Of a DNA stretch of 64,000 nt, positions 48,196-57,768 are shown piece after piece (the stretch's first letter is position 1; the number at the start of each line of letters is the position of its first letter). Under the pieces are notes generated by a model. It was given only the letters and a program-made list of their open reading frames with translations, did not search any database and was not told the DNA's origin. The position numbers were made by a program, and so were the translations under genes. Origin of the DNA: Bacteroidota bacterium (lineage in GTDB: Bacteria > Bacteroidota > Bacteroidia > Chitinophagales > Chitinophagaceae); assembly GCA_018267585.1 (NCBI GenBank), contig JAFDYE010000299.1, positions 1 through 64,000 of the forward strand, in the 5' to 3' direction.

Positions 48196-50523
48196 ATGAA
48201 ATTATTATTCCAGATCCTCGCCATCCTTTGCCTCACCGGCGCAACCGCCCAGGACTATACGCCAACGACCCACGGACTCAAGACCGTCATCGACGGCATC
48301 GCCATAGAGATCACCTGCTACGGCTCCGGCGCCATCCGCGTCTTCAAATATCCCGAAGGCGACACCACCGGCAAACACAGCCTTTCTGTTATAGCGGCGC
48401 CGGACGGCACCCCTTCCATCTCCACCCGCAATGGCCATATCATCCTGCAAACCGCCCGGATCATCGCAGACCTCGACCGGGAGACGGGCCGCCTGCTCTT
48501 CACCGACCCCGCAACAAATGCGGTCCTTCTCCGGGAAAAAGAAGAAGGCGCGCAGTTCTCTGCCAATGAGGACGCAGGCAAGCCCAACTATATCGTCCGC
48601 CAGGCCTTCCGCCTCGACAAGGACGAGAACATCTACGGCCTTGGCCAGCAACAGAATGGAAGGCTCAGCCAGCGCAACCAGCGCAACTTCCTCGTACAGG
48701 GGAACACCAAAGTATCCATCCCCTATTTCCTGTCCATCAAAGGCTACGCGCTCTTCTGGGACAACTATTCGCCCACCCTATTCACAGACAATCCACAGGA
48801 GACGGCCTTTGAATCCCAGGTCGGACACGCAGTGGACTACTATTTCATGCGCGGCGCCACCGCCGACAGCGTCCTCGCCCAAATGCGCGCCCTCACAGGC
48901 CAGGCGCCCATGATGCCCCTCTGGACCTTCGGCTACAACCAGTCCAAAGAACGCTACAAGACCCAGTTCGAGCTCGTAGACGTCGTAAAAAGATACCGCG
49001 CCCTCCATATCCCCATCGACGGCATCGTGCAGGACTGGCAATACTGGGGCAAAGACAGCAACTGGAACGCGATGAGCTTCGATCCCTCGACCTATCCCCG
49101 CCCACAGGAAATGATCGACAGCATCCACCGCATGAACGCCCACCTCTTCATCGTCGCATGGCCCGGCTTCGGACCGCATACCGCACAATATGCCGAGCTG
49201 GAAAAGAACCACATGCTCCTGCACTTCGCCACCTGGCCCCCCAACAGCGGCACCCATCCCTACGACGTCTACGATCCCATAGCCCGCGACATCTACTGGC
49301 GCTACCTCAACAAAGGCATTTTTGCCCTGGGTTCCGACGCCTGGTGGCTGGATTCCTCGGAACCGGACCACCTCAACGAAAAAGAAAGCGACTTCGACCT
49401 GCCCACCTATCTCGGATCCTACCGCAGCGTCCGCAACGCCTTTCCACTCGAACATATCCGCGGAGTTTACGAGCACCAGCGCGCCACAACCAGCGACAAA
49501 CGCGTCTCCATCCTGACCCGCTCCGCCTTCGCCGGCCAGCAGCGCTTTGGCGCCAATACATGGAGCGGAGATATCCAGTCCAGCTGGGCCTCCTTCCGCC
49601 GTCAGATCCCCGCAGGCCTCAACTTCTCACTCACCGGCATTCCCTACTGGAATACCGACATCGGCGGCTTCTTCGCCTCTGCCTTCACCCGCAAAGGCGG
49701 CATCGACAATCCCGAATTCCGCGAACTGTACTGCCGCTGGCTCGAGTTCGGCGCCTTCATGCCGCTCATGCGCTCCCACGGAACGGACATCCCCCGCGAG
49801 ATCTACAACTTCGGCAAGCCGGGCGATACGGCTTTCGACGCCATCGCACGCTCCATCAACCTGCGCTACAGTCTCCTGCCCTATAATTATTCCGTCGCCC
49901 GCAACGTCACGGCCCACGCAGGCTCCATTATGAGAGCCCTGTTCATGGATTTCCCGGCCGACCGCAGGGTCCTCGATATGGGCAACGAGTTCCTTTCCGG
50001 ACCCTCCCTGCTGATCACTCCCGTAACGGCCATGGGTCAGCGAACGACACCGGTCTATCTGCCCGCCGCCGGCAGCTGGTATGACTTCTGGACCGGCACC
50101 AGGTACGCCGGCGGCAACACCGTAGACATTCCCACCCCGCTGGATAGAATACCCATCTTTGTCAAAGCCGGCACCATCCTTCCATGGGGACCTGCCGTAC
50201 AATATGCATCAGAAAAGAAATGGAACGACCTCCTCATCCGTATCTATCCGGGCGCAGACGGGTCATTCACCCTCTACGAAGACGAAGGGGACGGCTATAA
50301 CTACGAAAAAGGCGCATTCACCGAGATCGGATTCAGCTGGGACGACGCCAGCCACACCCTTACCATCAAAGACCTTAAGGGCTCCTTCCCCGGCATGCTA
50401 AAAACCCGCCGCTTCCGCATCGTCCTCGCTGACCCCAAAAGGGTTATCGGTGACGCACCCGCCGTCAACCTGAATAAAATAATCACCTACAAAGGCAGGG
50501 CCACCTCCGTGCGGCTACCGTGA
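48196..50523 (+). CDS. glycoside hydrolase family 31 (alpha-xylosidase or alpha-glucosidase)
   Basis: The protein has 775 residues and starts with a signal peptide (MKLLFQILAILCLTGATAQ). GH31 layout: N-terminal sandwich with FRLDKDENIYGLGQQQNG, then the barrel with nucleophile D386 (WWLDSSEPD) and acid/base D459 (TWSGDIQSSW), and C-terminal sandwiches with ITPVTAMGQRTTPVYLPAAGSWYDFWTG. The WLDSSEPD form and the context favour alpha-xylosidase, which removes xylose from xyloglucan or related oligosaccharides. No PA14 insert is seen. Its stop overlaps the convergent GH9 stop by 9 bp. Confidence 0.9.
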   Translation: MKLLFQILAILCLTGATAQDYTPTTHGLKTVIDGIAIEITCYGSGAIRVFKYPEGDTTGKHSLSVIAAPDGTPSISTRNGHIILQTARIIADLDRETGRLLFTDPATNAVLLREKEEGAQFSANEDAGKPNYIVRQAFRLDKDENIYGLGQQQNGRLSQRNQRNFLVQGNTKVSIPYFLSIKGYALFWDNYSPTLFTDNPQETAFESQVGHAVDYYFMRGATADSVLAQMRALTGQAPMMPLWTFGYNQSKERYKTQFELVDVVKRYRALHIPIDGIVQDWQYWGKDSNWNAMSFDPSTYPRPQEMIDSIHRMNAHLFIVAWPGFGPHTAQYAELEKNHMLLHFATWPPNSGTHPYDVYDPIARDIYWRYLNKGIFALGSDAWWLDSSEPDHLNEKESDFDLPTYLGSYRSVRNAFPLEHIRGVYEHQRATTSDKRVSILTRSAFAGQQRFGANTWSGDIQSSWASFRRQIPAGLNFSLTGIPYWNTDIGGFFASAFTRKGGIDNPEFRELYCRWLEFGAFMPLMRSHGTDIPREIYNFGKPGDTAFDAIARSINLRYSLLPYNYSVARNVTAHAGSIMRALFMDFPADRRVLDMGNEFLSGPSLLITPVTAMGQRTTPVYLPAAGSWYDFWTGTRYAGGNTVDIPTPLDRIPIFVKAGTILPWGPAVQYASEKKWNDLLIRIYPGADGSFTLYEDEGDGYNYEKGAFTEIGFSWDDASHTLTIKDLKGSFPGMLKTRRFRIVLADPKRVIGDAPAVNLNKIITYKGRATSVRLP

Positions 50524-53058
50524 TAGCTCCCCCGCAGCCGCCCCCAGAAAAATATAGTTCGCGCAGATACCCACCGTGACCTCGTTCTCCCCCCAGAAGA
50601 ACGGCCAGTCCTCCTTATTCTCCGGAAAATCCGGCTTGAGGATCAATATCCCCGGCACCACCCCGCCGGCGATATAGCTGAAATCCGCCCGGTTGTTGCC
50701 ATAAGTGATCCTTTTTGAATGCGTCCCGACCGCCGAGACAAAGGACACATTCGAATAAGGATGACAGCCAAAAAGATAATCCAGCCCCTTCCAGACATAT
50801 TCTTCCCCTATCACATCCGGGAACACCCGGTGCGCATAGTAGTTCGTAATGGACCAGTTGACAATGCCGCCATTACCACCCCAGCCTCCCGTCGCCATCG
50901 GCACACCATACGGATTCTGGCGGACGAGCGCGTCACAGGTCGCCTTATAACGAACGACATAATCCTTCAACCGGGATTTATAACCTTCATCCATATACGT
51001 ACAAGCCTGCAGCGCCGCCGTCATACCAAAACCCGCGGACCTGTCCAGCGTCGGCCAGATGGCGTCCCGGAACGCCTTCCCATACTCCTCCTCCTTCGTC
51101 GTGATATACAGCTGCAGCGCCGCCGCCAGCCGCAGATTCCGGCGAAACTGCGAGCCAAACCGCGAAGTATCCGACCTCGAAAGACTGTCATCCTCCCTCC
51201 ACAGCTGCCGGGCATAGAACAGACTCTGCTCCGCCAGCTCATCGTCGAACCCCTTCAATGCCCTGCTCGCGGCAGCCAGCGCCGCCGCCGTATAATAGTC
51301 GAGAAAAACATTCCTTTCCGTGAACGCCCACCGGTCATCCATCGTGCCGCTCGACTTCCCGTCAGACTGATACGGCTTCAGATCGGGGTTGAAGGGCAGG
51401 TTGTCCGTCTCATTCACCGCATCACCCAAATGATGATACTGATGCAGATTGGGCACAACGATACCCCGCACGGGGTGACCGATATTCTTTACCTGCGCCA
51501 CCATATTCAGCGTACCGTGCTTTATCTGCTGCAACAGATCGGGCATCCCATCCGGCCGATGGATATCGACATAGTGCGTCGGATAGTCCACAAAGGTCTC
51601 GTCCCTCCGCAACCCGAACTTCTCCCACGCATCGACCATCGCCAGCACCGCATCACAGTGCGACCCGGTCTGGATATCGAAATCACCCGCATCGAACCAT
51701 CCACCCGTCGCCAGCCCCGGTATCCGCTGCAGCGGCTTATACTTCGTCTGCGTGGACGCCCCCATGCTATACCCATCGAAATGCTGATGATTCACCGGCG
51801 CCTGCAACGCATCATCCATAAAAGGAACCCCATGCCACACCCGGTAGGCCTCGTTCACTTCCATATGATCCATCTGCACCGGGAACCAGACGTCCAAAGT
51901 AGGATGCCAGATATCTTTGTATACATCCTCCCCGATAGGGAAGCTATTCGTCCGCTGGCCCCCGTATTCTATATAATATACCCCCGCCTCCCTGACAGAC
52001 GAAAAATCGAATTTCGCATAATTATACCGGAGCCACCTGCCCCATGACTTCACCCCGCCCGTCAGGGCCACCACATCCTTCCCCTCCGGCGTCACCCGGT
52101 GCAGCGACGCATTCGCCAGCGGAGCATCCGCCTTGTCGAGTTCGATAACCGCCACCTTCTCCTGCTGAGGACGATAGCCCACCTGCGAAAATTCAACGAC
52201 CGGCTTCCGCCTCCAGCCCGCCACTGCATTCGGCTCGAGATACCAGCTCAGCACCTTACCCGTCTTTCCCGCCGGTAACAGGCTGCGTACGATGAACCAG
52301 CCGTTCTGCCCCAGGTTCCGGCCATCAAACAACTGAAGCTCCGCATCCGCACACCGGATGCTCACCTCCCGCTCGGGATCTTCCGGCGCCAGCACCAGCG
52401 AATGACCGGCAGCTAAAGGACCGGGAACGATAAACTCCCCCCTTCCCCTGTCGTCAAAAGTCGTATGCCCCGCGAATTGCGGTATCTTTTTGGAGACAGG
52501 CTCGATCCTCGTCGGACTCGCCGGATACAAAGGAAAAGTTCCCGGCTTCCCGTCGGCATAATAGCTCTTCTCAAAATACGCAGACGGCAGGAACTCCAGG
52601 TTAAATCCTGCACTGCCCTCCAGCTTCTCCGGCACGGGCTTGTCCAGGTATACGCTGATCTCCACACCCTTGTCCTTCGCCGCAACGACCACCCGCGAGA
52701 CAAAATCATACGCCGCATACTTCAAACTGGCCTCAATAGTTCCATTCTGCTTATCCACCTTCCTTCCGACAAGCACAGGTATCAGATCCCACTGCTCCGG
52801 CGTATTCTGCAACCGGATCGCACCACCCGTGCAGGTCCTTACGCCGTGATGGATCAGCTCGATGCCGGCCGTCTTCTCGTCGAAGAACATCCCGTTATAC
52901 TGACTGCTGAAGACCATCACATTGACGCCCGGCTTTTCAAAATACCCCGAATCATTGATGACTAGCGGCTGTCCAATGGAAATAAGGCAAAATAGCAGGC
53001 AAGAGACACCCAGGCCGGCAGCCAGCCGGCCCTGTCTGTTAAGACAGATCGAACGCAT
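50515..53058 (-). CDS. glycoside hydrolase family 9 (endo- or exo-beta-glucanase) with N-terminal Ig-like domain
   Basis: The 847-residue protein has a signal peptide (to about residue 30), a large N-terminal beta-rich region (about 30-285), a CelD_N Ig-like domain (about 288-380; VEFSQVGYRPQQEKVAVI) and the GH9 alpha/alpha barrel (about 390-845). Catalytic-site elements are GGWFDAGDFDIQTGSH, with the paired Asp residues, and ENEVTVGICANYIFLGAAAGEL, with the proton-donor Glu near the C-terminus. The extra N-terminal domain of about 250 residues is longer than usual. It suits beta-1,4-glucan such as a xyloglucan backbone. It is the end gene of the GH127-CE6-GH9 operon. Confidence 0.87.
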   Translation of the reverse strand: MRSICLNRQGRLAAGLGVSCLLFCLISIGQPLVINDSGYFEKPGVNVMVFSSQYNGMFFDEKTAGIELIHHGVRTCTGGAIRLQNTPEQWDLIPVLVGRKVDKQNGTIEASLKYAAYDFVSRVVVAAKDKGVEISVYLDKPVPEKLEGSAGFNLEFLPSAYFEKSYYADGKPGTFPLYPASPTRIEPVSKKIPQFAGHTTFDDRGRGEFIVPGPLAAGHSLVLAPEDPEREVSIRCADAELQLFDGRNLGQNGWFIVRSLLPAGKTGKVLSWYLEPNAVAGWRRKPVVEFSQVGYRPQQEKVAVIELDKADAPLANASLHRVTPEGKDVVALTGGVKSWGRWLRYNYAKFDFSSVREAGVYYIEYGGQRTNSFPIGEDVYKDIWHPTLDVWFPVQMDHMEVNEAYRVWHGVPFMDDALQAPVNHQHFDGYSMGASTQTKYKPLQRIPGLATGGWFDAGDFDIQTGSHCDAVLAMVDAWEKFGLRRDETFVDYPTHYVDIHRPDGMPDLLQQIKHGTLNMVAQVKNIGHPVRGIVVPNLHQYHHLGDAVNETDNLPFNPDLKPYQSDGKSSGTMDDRWAFTERNVFLDYYTAAALAAASRALKGFDDELAEQSLFYARQLWREDDSLSRSDTSRFGSQFRRNLRLAAALQLYITTKEEEYGKAFRDAIWPTLDRSAGFGMTAALQACTYMDEGYKSRLKDYVVRYKATCDALVRQNPYGVPMATGGWGGNGGIVNWSITNYYAHRVFPDVIGEEYVWKGLDYLFGCHPYSNVSFVSAVGTHSKRITYGNNRADFSYIAGGVVPGILILKPDFPENKEDWPFFWGENEVTVGICANYIFLGAAAGELSR

Positions 53059-53069
53059 ATGTATTTTGT

Positions 53070-53909
<840 letters not shown>

Positions 53910-56180
53910 TTATTTATATTTTTTTTGTAACCTCACCTCATAAATTCCCGCCACGGCAGACCCCTCCTCTGCCTTGAACATAACCGTAACTTCCTTTTCC
54001 CTGGCGACCTCATCCGGAAGCATGATCACATAATCCTTGAACTCCCGTTCACCACCAGCCGCAATCCGGACACCCGCCACCATCTTTCCATTCACCAGCA
54101 CCTCAAAACGTTTTGGCCCATCCGCTCCATAATAGGTAAAGCTGACCTCCTTCCCAAGCCCCCCGGTATTCGCCAGCCGATAGCTGAACCAGCCCTTGGC
54201 AGACCGGTAGTGCCGCTCCCTGAAAAAACCTGCGGCCGTATTCTCACCCTTCCATCCATGATCGGCCTCCGGCTGCTGTTCCCCCGGATATACCACATCG
54301 ACAGTCGCGGCCTCCTTGCGCAGCTTTTCCTCTTCTTTTTCCTTCATCTCCGCCTCGATCCCGGGAATGTCCGCCTTCCGGGCATACGGCCAATACAAAA
54401 TATAGCGTGATTCATGTATCTGAAAGAAGGGAACCAACCCGGCCGGCGGCTTCGCCGTAGAGAGATCATCGATCGCCAGCATCGGCGCCTTATCCAGCGG
54501 CACCAGCCGCCCCCGCGCAATATGCCCCCACCGGCTGCTGTCCGCCCACAGTCCCGCCAGGTCCTCCGTCCCCGTCGGCGCAGCCAGCACGACAGGCCCG
54601 CGCAAAAAGGCCACCCAATGACTGCCGTCCGGTAATCCCTCTGCCCTCGTTCTCATCGGCAGACTCACGTCGACACTGTCCTTATCCTTCCACATCCTGT
54701 CGACCGATAAATACCCGTCCTTACCAACCATGACCTTCACCTGCTTCCCATTAACCCTGACAATCTCCTCTCCTCCCAGCCACGAAGGCCGGCGCAATCG
54801 CAGCACAAACCGCTGCGCCCGCTTCGCCGCGACCACCAGCGTAGTCTGTTCAGCGAACGGAAAAGAGGTCCGCTGTGTCAACACCAGCCCCTTCTCCCGC
54901 CAGTCGAGCACCGAAGGAATAAAAAGGCTTACATAAAGCGCATGCTTCGAATGCGCATAGAGCAGCTCTCCATACTTCCCGTGATTCTCCATTCCCGTAC
55001 CTACACAACACCAGAAGGACTCCTGCGCCGAAGAATATACCCTGTAATGATTAGGCCTGATAGGCGTGAAATAGACAAACCCGCCCTTCGGGTCCTCCGA
55101 GGAAAGAATATGATTATACAACGTACGCTCATAATAATCCATATAGCTGCTGCGCGCATCGGACAGGAACAGCAGCTTTGTCAGCTTGAGCATATTATAG
55201 CTGTTGCAGGTCTCCGGCCCTTCCCTCGACTCGAGCATTCCACTGAAATCGTCCACCGGATTGAAATGCTCCCGAACACTGTTCCCTCCAAAAACCACCG
55301 AACGACGCTGCGTCACCTCATTCCAAAAGAACTTCGCCGCCCGCTGCCAGCTGCTGTCCCCCGAAAGCATCCCGATCCGCATGAACCCGGTCACCTTCGG
55401 TATCTGGGTATTGGCATGCAAACCCGTCAGCGAATCTTCCCCGCGCTCCAGCGGCCGCAGGATCGCCTGGTGGGAAAATCGTCGCGCAAGCGTCAGATAT
55501 TTCCGGTCACCCGTGATCACCGACAAATTGGCCAACACCTCATTCATTCCCCCTTGCTCATTACCCAGCATCTGCTGCATCTGACCATCGCTAAGACCCG
55601 ACGTCAGATTCAGGCACCAGTCAGCCAGCCCAACCACGATCCGCCTGGCGCGCTCGTCCCCCGTCAGCAACCAGACGTCCTCAAGTCCCGAGAACAGCTT
55701 GTGCAGATTGTACCAGGGAGCCCAGCGGCTCCAGATCGCACCAACCCGGCCGGCCGCGATCTCCCTCCATAGCCCCTTGCCGTCCGGAATACCCCCGACA
55801 TATCCGTCGCCGTTCCGGTCCTGACACTTCTCCAGCCAGCCCAGCATATAGTCAAGACGGCCCCGGAATACAGTATCCCCCGTGGCAGCATATAGCTGAG
55901 CAACGGCGCTCAGATAATGTCCCGCAATATGGCCGTCCAGCCCCTGGCTCTCCCAGTTGCCATAGTTCGGCGCCAGCGGGGTCAACCCCGCATCCTTCAA
56001 ATAAGGAGCCAGCAGCCGGTCCTCATTCAACGACAAAATATATTTCGCATCCGTCTGCTGCGCCGAAAGAAAAGGACTTTCCAGCAGCCGCACATCCGAA
56101 AGAGGGAAAGGCTGTACGTCCTGCCCCCGCACACAGGCAGCCGCCAGAAAACAAATTATCGTATTGAATAGCTTCTTCAT
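53910..56180 (-). CDS. glycoside hydrolase family 127/146 (beta-L-arabinofuranosidase, DUF1680)
   Basis: The ATG at 56180 starts the signal peptide MKKLFNTIICFLAAACVRG (756 residues). The alpha/alpha barrel carries the zinc and nucleophile set of the family: E323 and C325 in EGPETCNSYN, and C391/C392 in FWCCVGTGMEN. These match the Glu and three Cys described for GH127. Other signatures are NWESQGLDGHIAGHYLSA and LHANTQIPKV. A Glu/Lys-rich stretch (MKEKEEEKLRKEA) precedes a C-terminal DUF4986/sandwich-like domain. The family removes beta-L-arabinofuranose, for example from arabinan or hydroxyproline-rich proteins. It is first in the GH127-CE6-GH9 operon. Confidence 0.9.
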   Translation of the reverse strand: MKKLFNTIICFLAAACVRGQDVQPFPLSDVRLLESPFLSAQQTDAKYILSLNEDRLLAPYLKDAGLTPLAPNYGNWESQGLDGHIAGHYLSAVAQLYAATGDTVFRGRLDYMLGWLEKCQDRNGDGYVGGIPDGKGLWREIAAGRVGAIWSRWAPWYNLHKLFSGLEDVWLLTGDERARRIVVGLADWCLNLTSGLSDGQMQQMLGNEQGGMNEVLANLSVITGDRKYLTLARRFSHQAILRPLERGEDSLTGLHANTQIPKVTGFMRIGMLSGDSSWQRAAKFFWNEVTQRRSVVFGGNSVREHFNPVDDFSGMLESREGPETCNSYNMLKLTKLLFLSDARSSYMDYYERTLYNHILSSEDPKGGFVYFTPIRPNHYRVYSSAQESFWCCVGTGMENHGKYGELLYAHSKHALYVSLFIPSVLDWREKGLVLTQRTSFPFAEQTTLVVAAKRAQRFVLRLRRPSWLGGEEIVRVNGKQVKVMVGKDGYLSVDRMWKDKDSVDVSLPMRTRAEGLPDGSHWVAFLRGPVVLAAPTGTEDLAGLWADSSRWGHIARGRLVPLDKAPMLAIDDLSTAKPPAGLVPFFQIHESRYILYWPYARKADIPGIEAEMKEKEEEKLRKEAATVDVVYPGEQQPEADHGWKGENTAAGFFRERHYRSAKGWFSYRLANTGGLGKEVSFTYYGADGPKRFEVLVNGKMVAGVRIAAGGEREFKDYVIMLPDEVAREKEVTVMFKAEEGSAVAGIYEVRLQKKYK

Positions 56181-56212
56181 CGTCTTATTAGCAAACAAGC
56201 ATCGTAAAAGCA

Positions 56213-56242
56213 CAAATTTATCCCCATCAACGATCCGGCAAC
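56213..56242 (-). promoter_or_regulatory. Bacteroidota-type promoter for the GH127-CE6-GH9 operon
   Basis: On the minus strand TAAATTTG (56220 to 56213) matches TAnnTTTG exactly, and GTTG (56242 to 56239) lies 18 nt upstream as a -33-like box. The predicted start lies about 26 nt before the ATG at 56180. Confidence 0.5.
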
Positions 56243-56294
56243 ACTACTATTGGCGATATCTATAGCACAAATGTTTAATTGACCCACCAACGAC

Positions 56295-56310
56295 GAATTC
56301 GCGCGAATTC
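56295..56310. promoter_or_regulatory. 16-bp perfect palindrome in the GH127/DUF1593 divergent region
   Basis: GAATTCGCGCGAATTC is a perfect palindrome without spacer, 21 bp before the ATG of the plus-strand DUF1593 gene and about 115 bp before GH127. It is a good candidate for a dimeric regulator site. No regulator gene lies next to it. Confidence 0.45.
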
Positions 56311-56331
56311 CCTTAACTTCCATGTACAGCC

Positions 56332-57768
56332 ATGAAACACATCCTCTACGCCATTCTATGCATTCTTCTTGCGCATCCCCTTCTCGGGCAATCTCAGCAT
56401 GCCAGACTGATCGTCCTCTCCGATATCGAGGCCGAGGTCGACGACACGGAATCATTTATCCGCCTGCTGTTGTATTCCGACGAGATCGATATTTCGGGAA
56501 TGATCGCCACCACATCTGTCTGGAAAAGAACAAGCGTGGCGCCCGGATCCATAGTTGACCTGATCAACGCCTATCGACAGGTCCGGCCCAACCTGCTTAA
56601 ACATTCCCCGGCCTATCCCGATGCAGACAGCCTCCTGCAAAAGGTCAAACACGGCCTGCCCGTCTATGGTATGCAGGGCGTCGGCGAGGGAAAAGACTCC
56701 GAAGGCTCTGACTGGATCATCAAAGAGCTCGACAAGGATGACGATCGCCCGCTTTGGATCACGGTCTGGGGCGGCAGCAACACCCTCGCACAAGCGCTTT
56801 ATAAGATAAAACATACCCGGCCGCCCGCAGCGGCACGCCGACTCGTTTCCAAACTAAGAGTATATACGATCTCGGATCAGGACGATAGTGGCCTGTGGAT
56901 CAGGAACAGCTTTCCCGACCTGTTCTATATCGTCGATCCGGGCGACAATTACGGAACCGCAACATGGAGCGCAATCAATTCGTTTATCCCCGGCATCAGC
57001 AACGAAACCATCAGCAATACCTGGATCGCACACCACATACAGCAGGGCCATGGTCCCCTCGGCGCAAAATATCCCGACGTCCAGTGGGGCATGGAAGGAG
57101 ACACCCCCTCCTGGCTGGCGCTGATAGGAAATGGCCTCAGCGTCCCCGAACACCCCGAATGGGGCGGCTGGGGCGGTCGCTACGAGCTGTCCCAACCCGG
57201 CCGGCCGGCGCCGGGCGTCTCCGGCATTCCAACCGGCCCCGAGTCAAGACCCATCTGGACCTCCACGACGGACAACTATGCCCCCATCCTACCCAACGAA
57301 TACGGAAGAGCCGTCAAGACCGACACCGTCACCTATTCCGGCAACAAGCCCACCCTCTGGCGCTGGCGCGACGACTTCCAGAACGACTTCGCCGCCAGAA
57401 TGGACTGGTGCGTCAGACCCTACCCCGAAGCCAACCACCCGCCCCATCCTTCCCTGAATACCCCCGAAGAGATAACCGTCAGGTCCGGCGAAGACATCAG
57501 CCTCGACGCAGCCGCATCCACCGACCCCGACGGCGACCACCTCAGCTTTCTCTGGTTCAGCTATCCGGAAGCCGGATCCTGGAAACACCCACTGATACGA
57601 ACAACCGAAAACACCCACAAGCTTTACCTGGTAGCTCCTTCCGTCACAAAAAAAGAAACAGCCCACATCATCCTGCAGGTGTCGGACTCCGGCATCCCGC
57701 GCCTGGCCCGGTACAAAAGAATTATCCTGACCATCCTCCCCGGGCCTCATCTCCCCACCCTGAAATAA
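56332..57768 (+). CDS. secreted DUF1593 protein (nucleoside-hydrolase-like domain plus Ig-like domain)
   Basis: The protein has 478 residues: a signal peptide (MKHILYAILCILLAHPLLGQ), then a nucleoside-hydrolase-like domain of the DUF1593 type (about 22-300) with LIVLSDIEAEVDDTESFIRLLLYSDEIDISGMIATTS as its Asp-rich active-site strand and WITVWGGSNTLAQAL. A C-terminal Ig/cadherin-like domain follows (about 380-470; SGEDISLDAAASTDPDGDHLSFLWF). The true substrate is unknown; neighbours suggest a glycoside. It runs against the surrounding minus-strand genes and its 3' end overlaps the double GH43 gene by 22 bp. Confidence 0.85.
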   Translation: MKHILYAILCILLAHPLLGQSQHARLIVLSDIEAEVDDTESFIRLLLYSDEIDISGMIATTSVWKRTSVAPGSIVDLINAYRQVRPNLLKHSPAYPDADSLLQKVKHGLPVYGMQGVGEGKDSEGSDWIIKELDKDDDRPLWITVWGGSNTLAQALYKIKHTRPPAAARRLVSKLRVYTISDQDDSGLWIRNSFPDLFYIVDPGDNYGTATWSAINSFIPGISNETISNTWIAHHIQQGHGPLGAKYPDVQWGMEGDTPSWLALIGNGLSVPEHPEWGGWGGRYELSQPGRPAPGVSGIPTGPESRPIWTSTTDNYAPILPNEYGRAVKTDTVTYSGNKPTLWRWRDDFQNDFAARMDWCVRPYPEANHPPHPSLNTPEEITVRSGEDISLDAAASTDPDGDHLSFLWFSYPEAGSWKHPLIRTTENTHKLYLVAPSVTKKETAHIILQVSDSGIPRLARYKRIILTILPGPHLPTLK

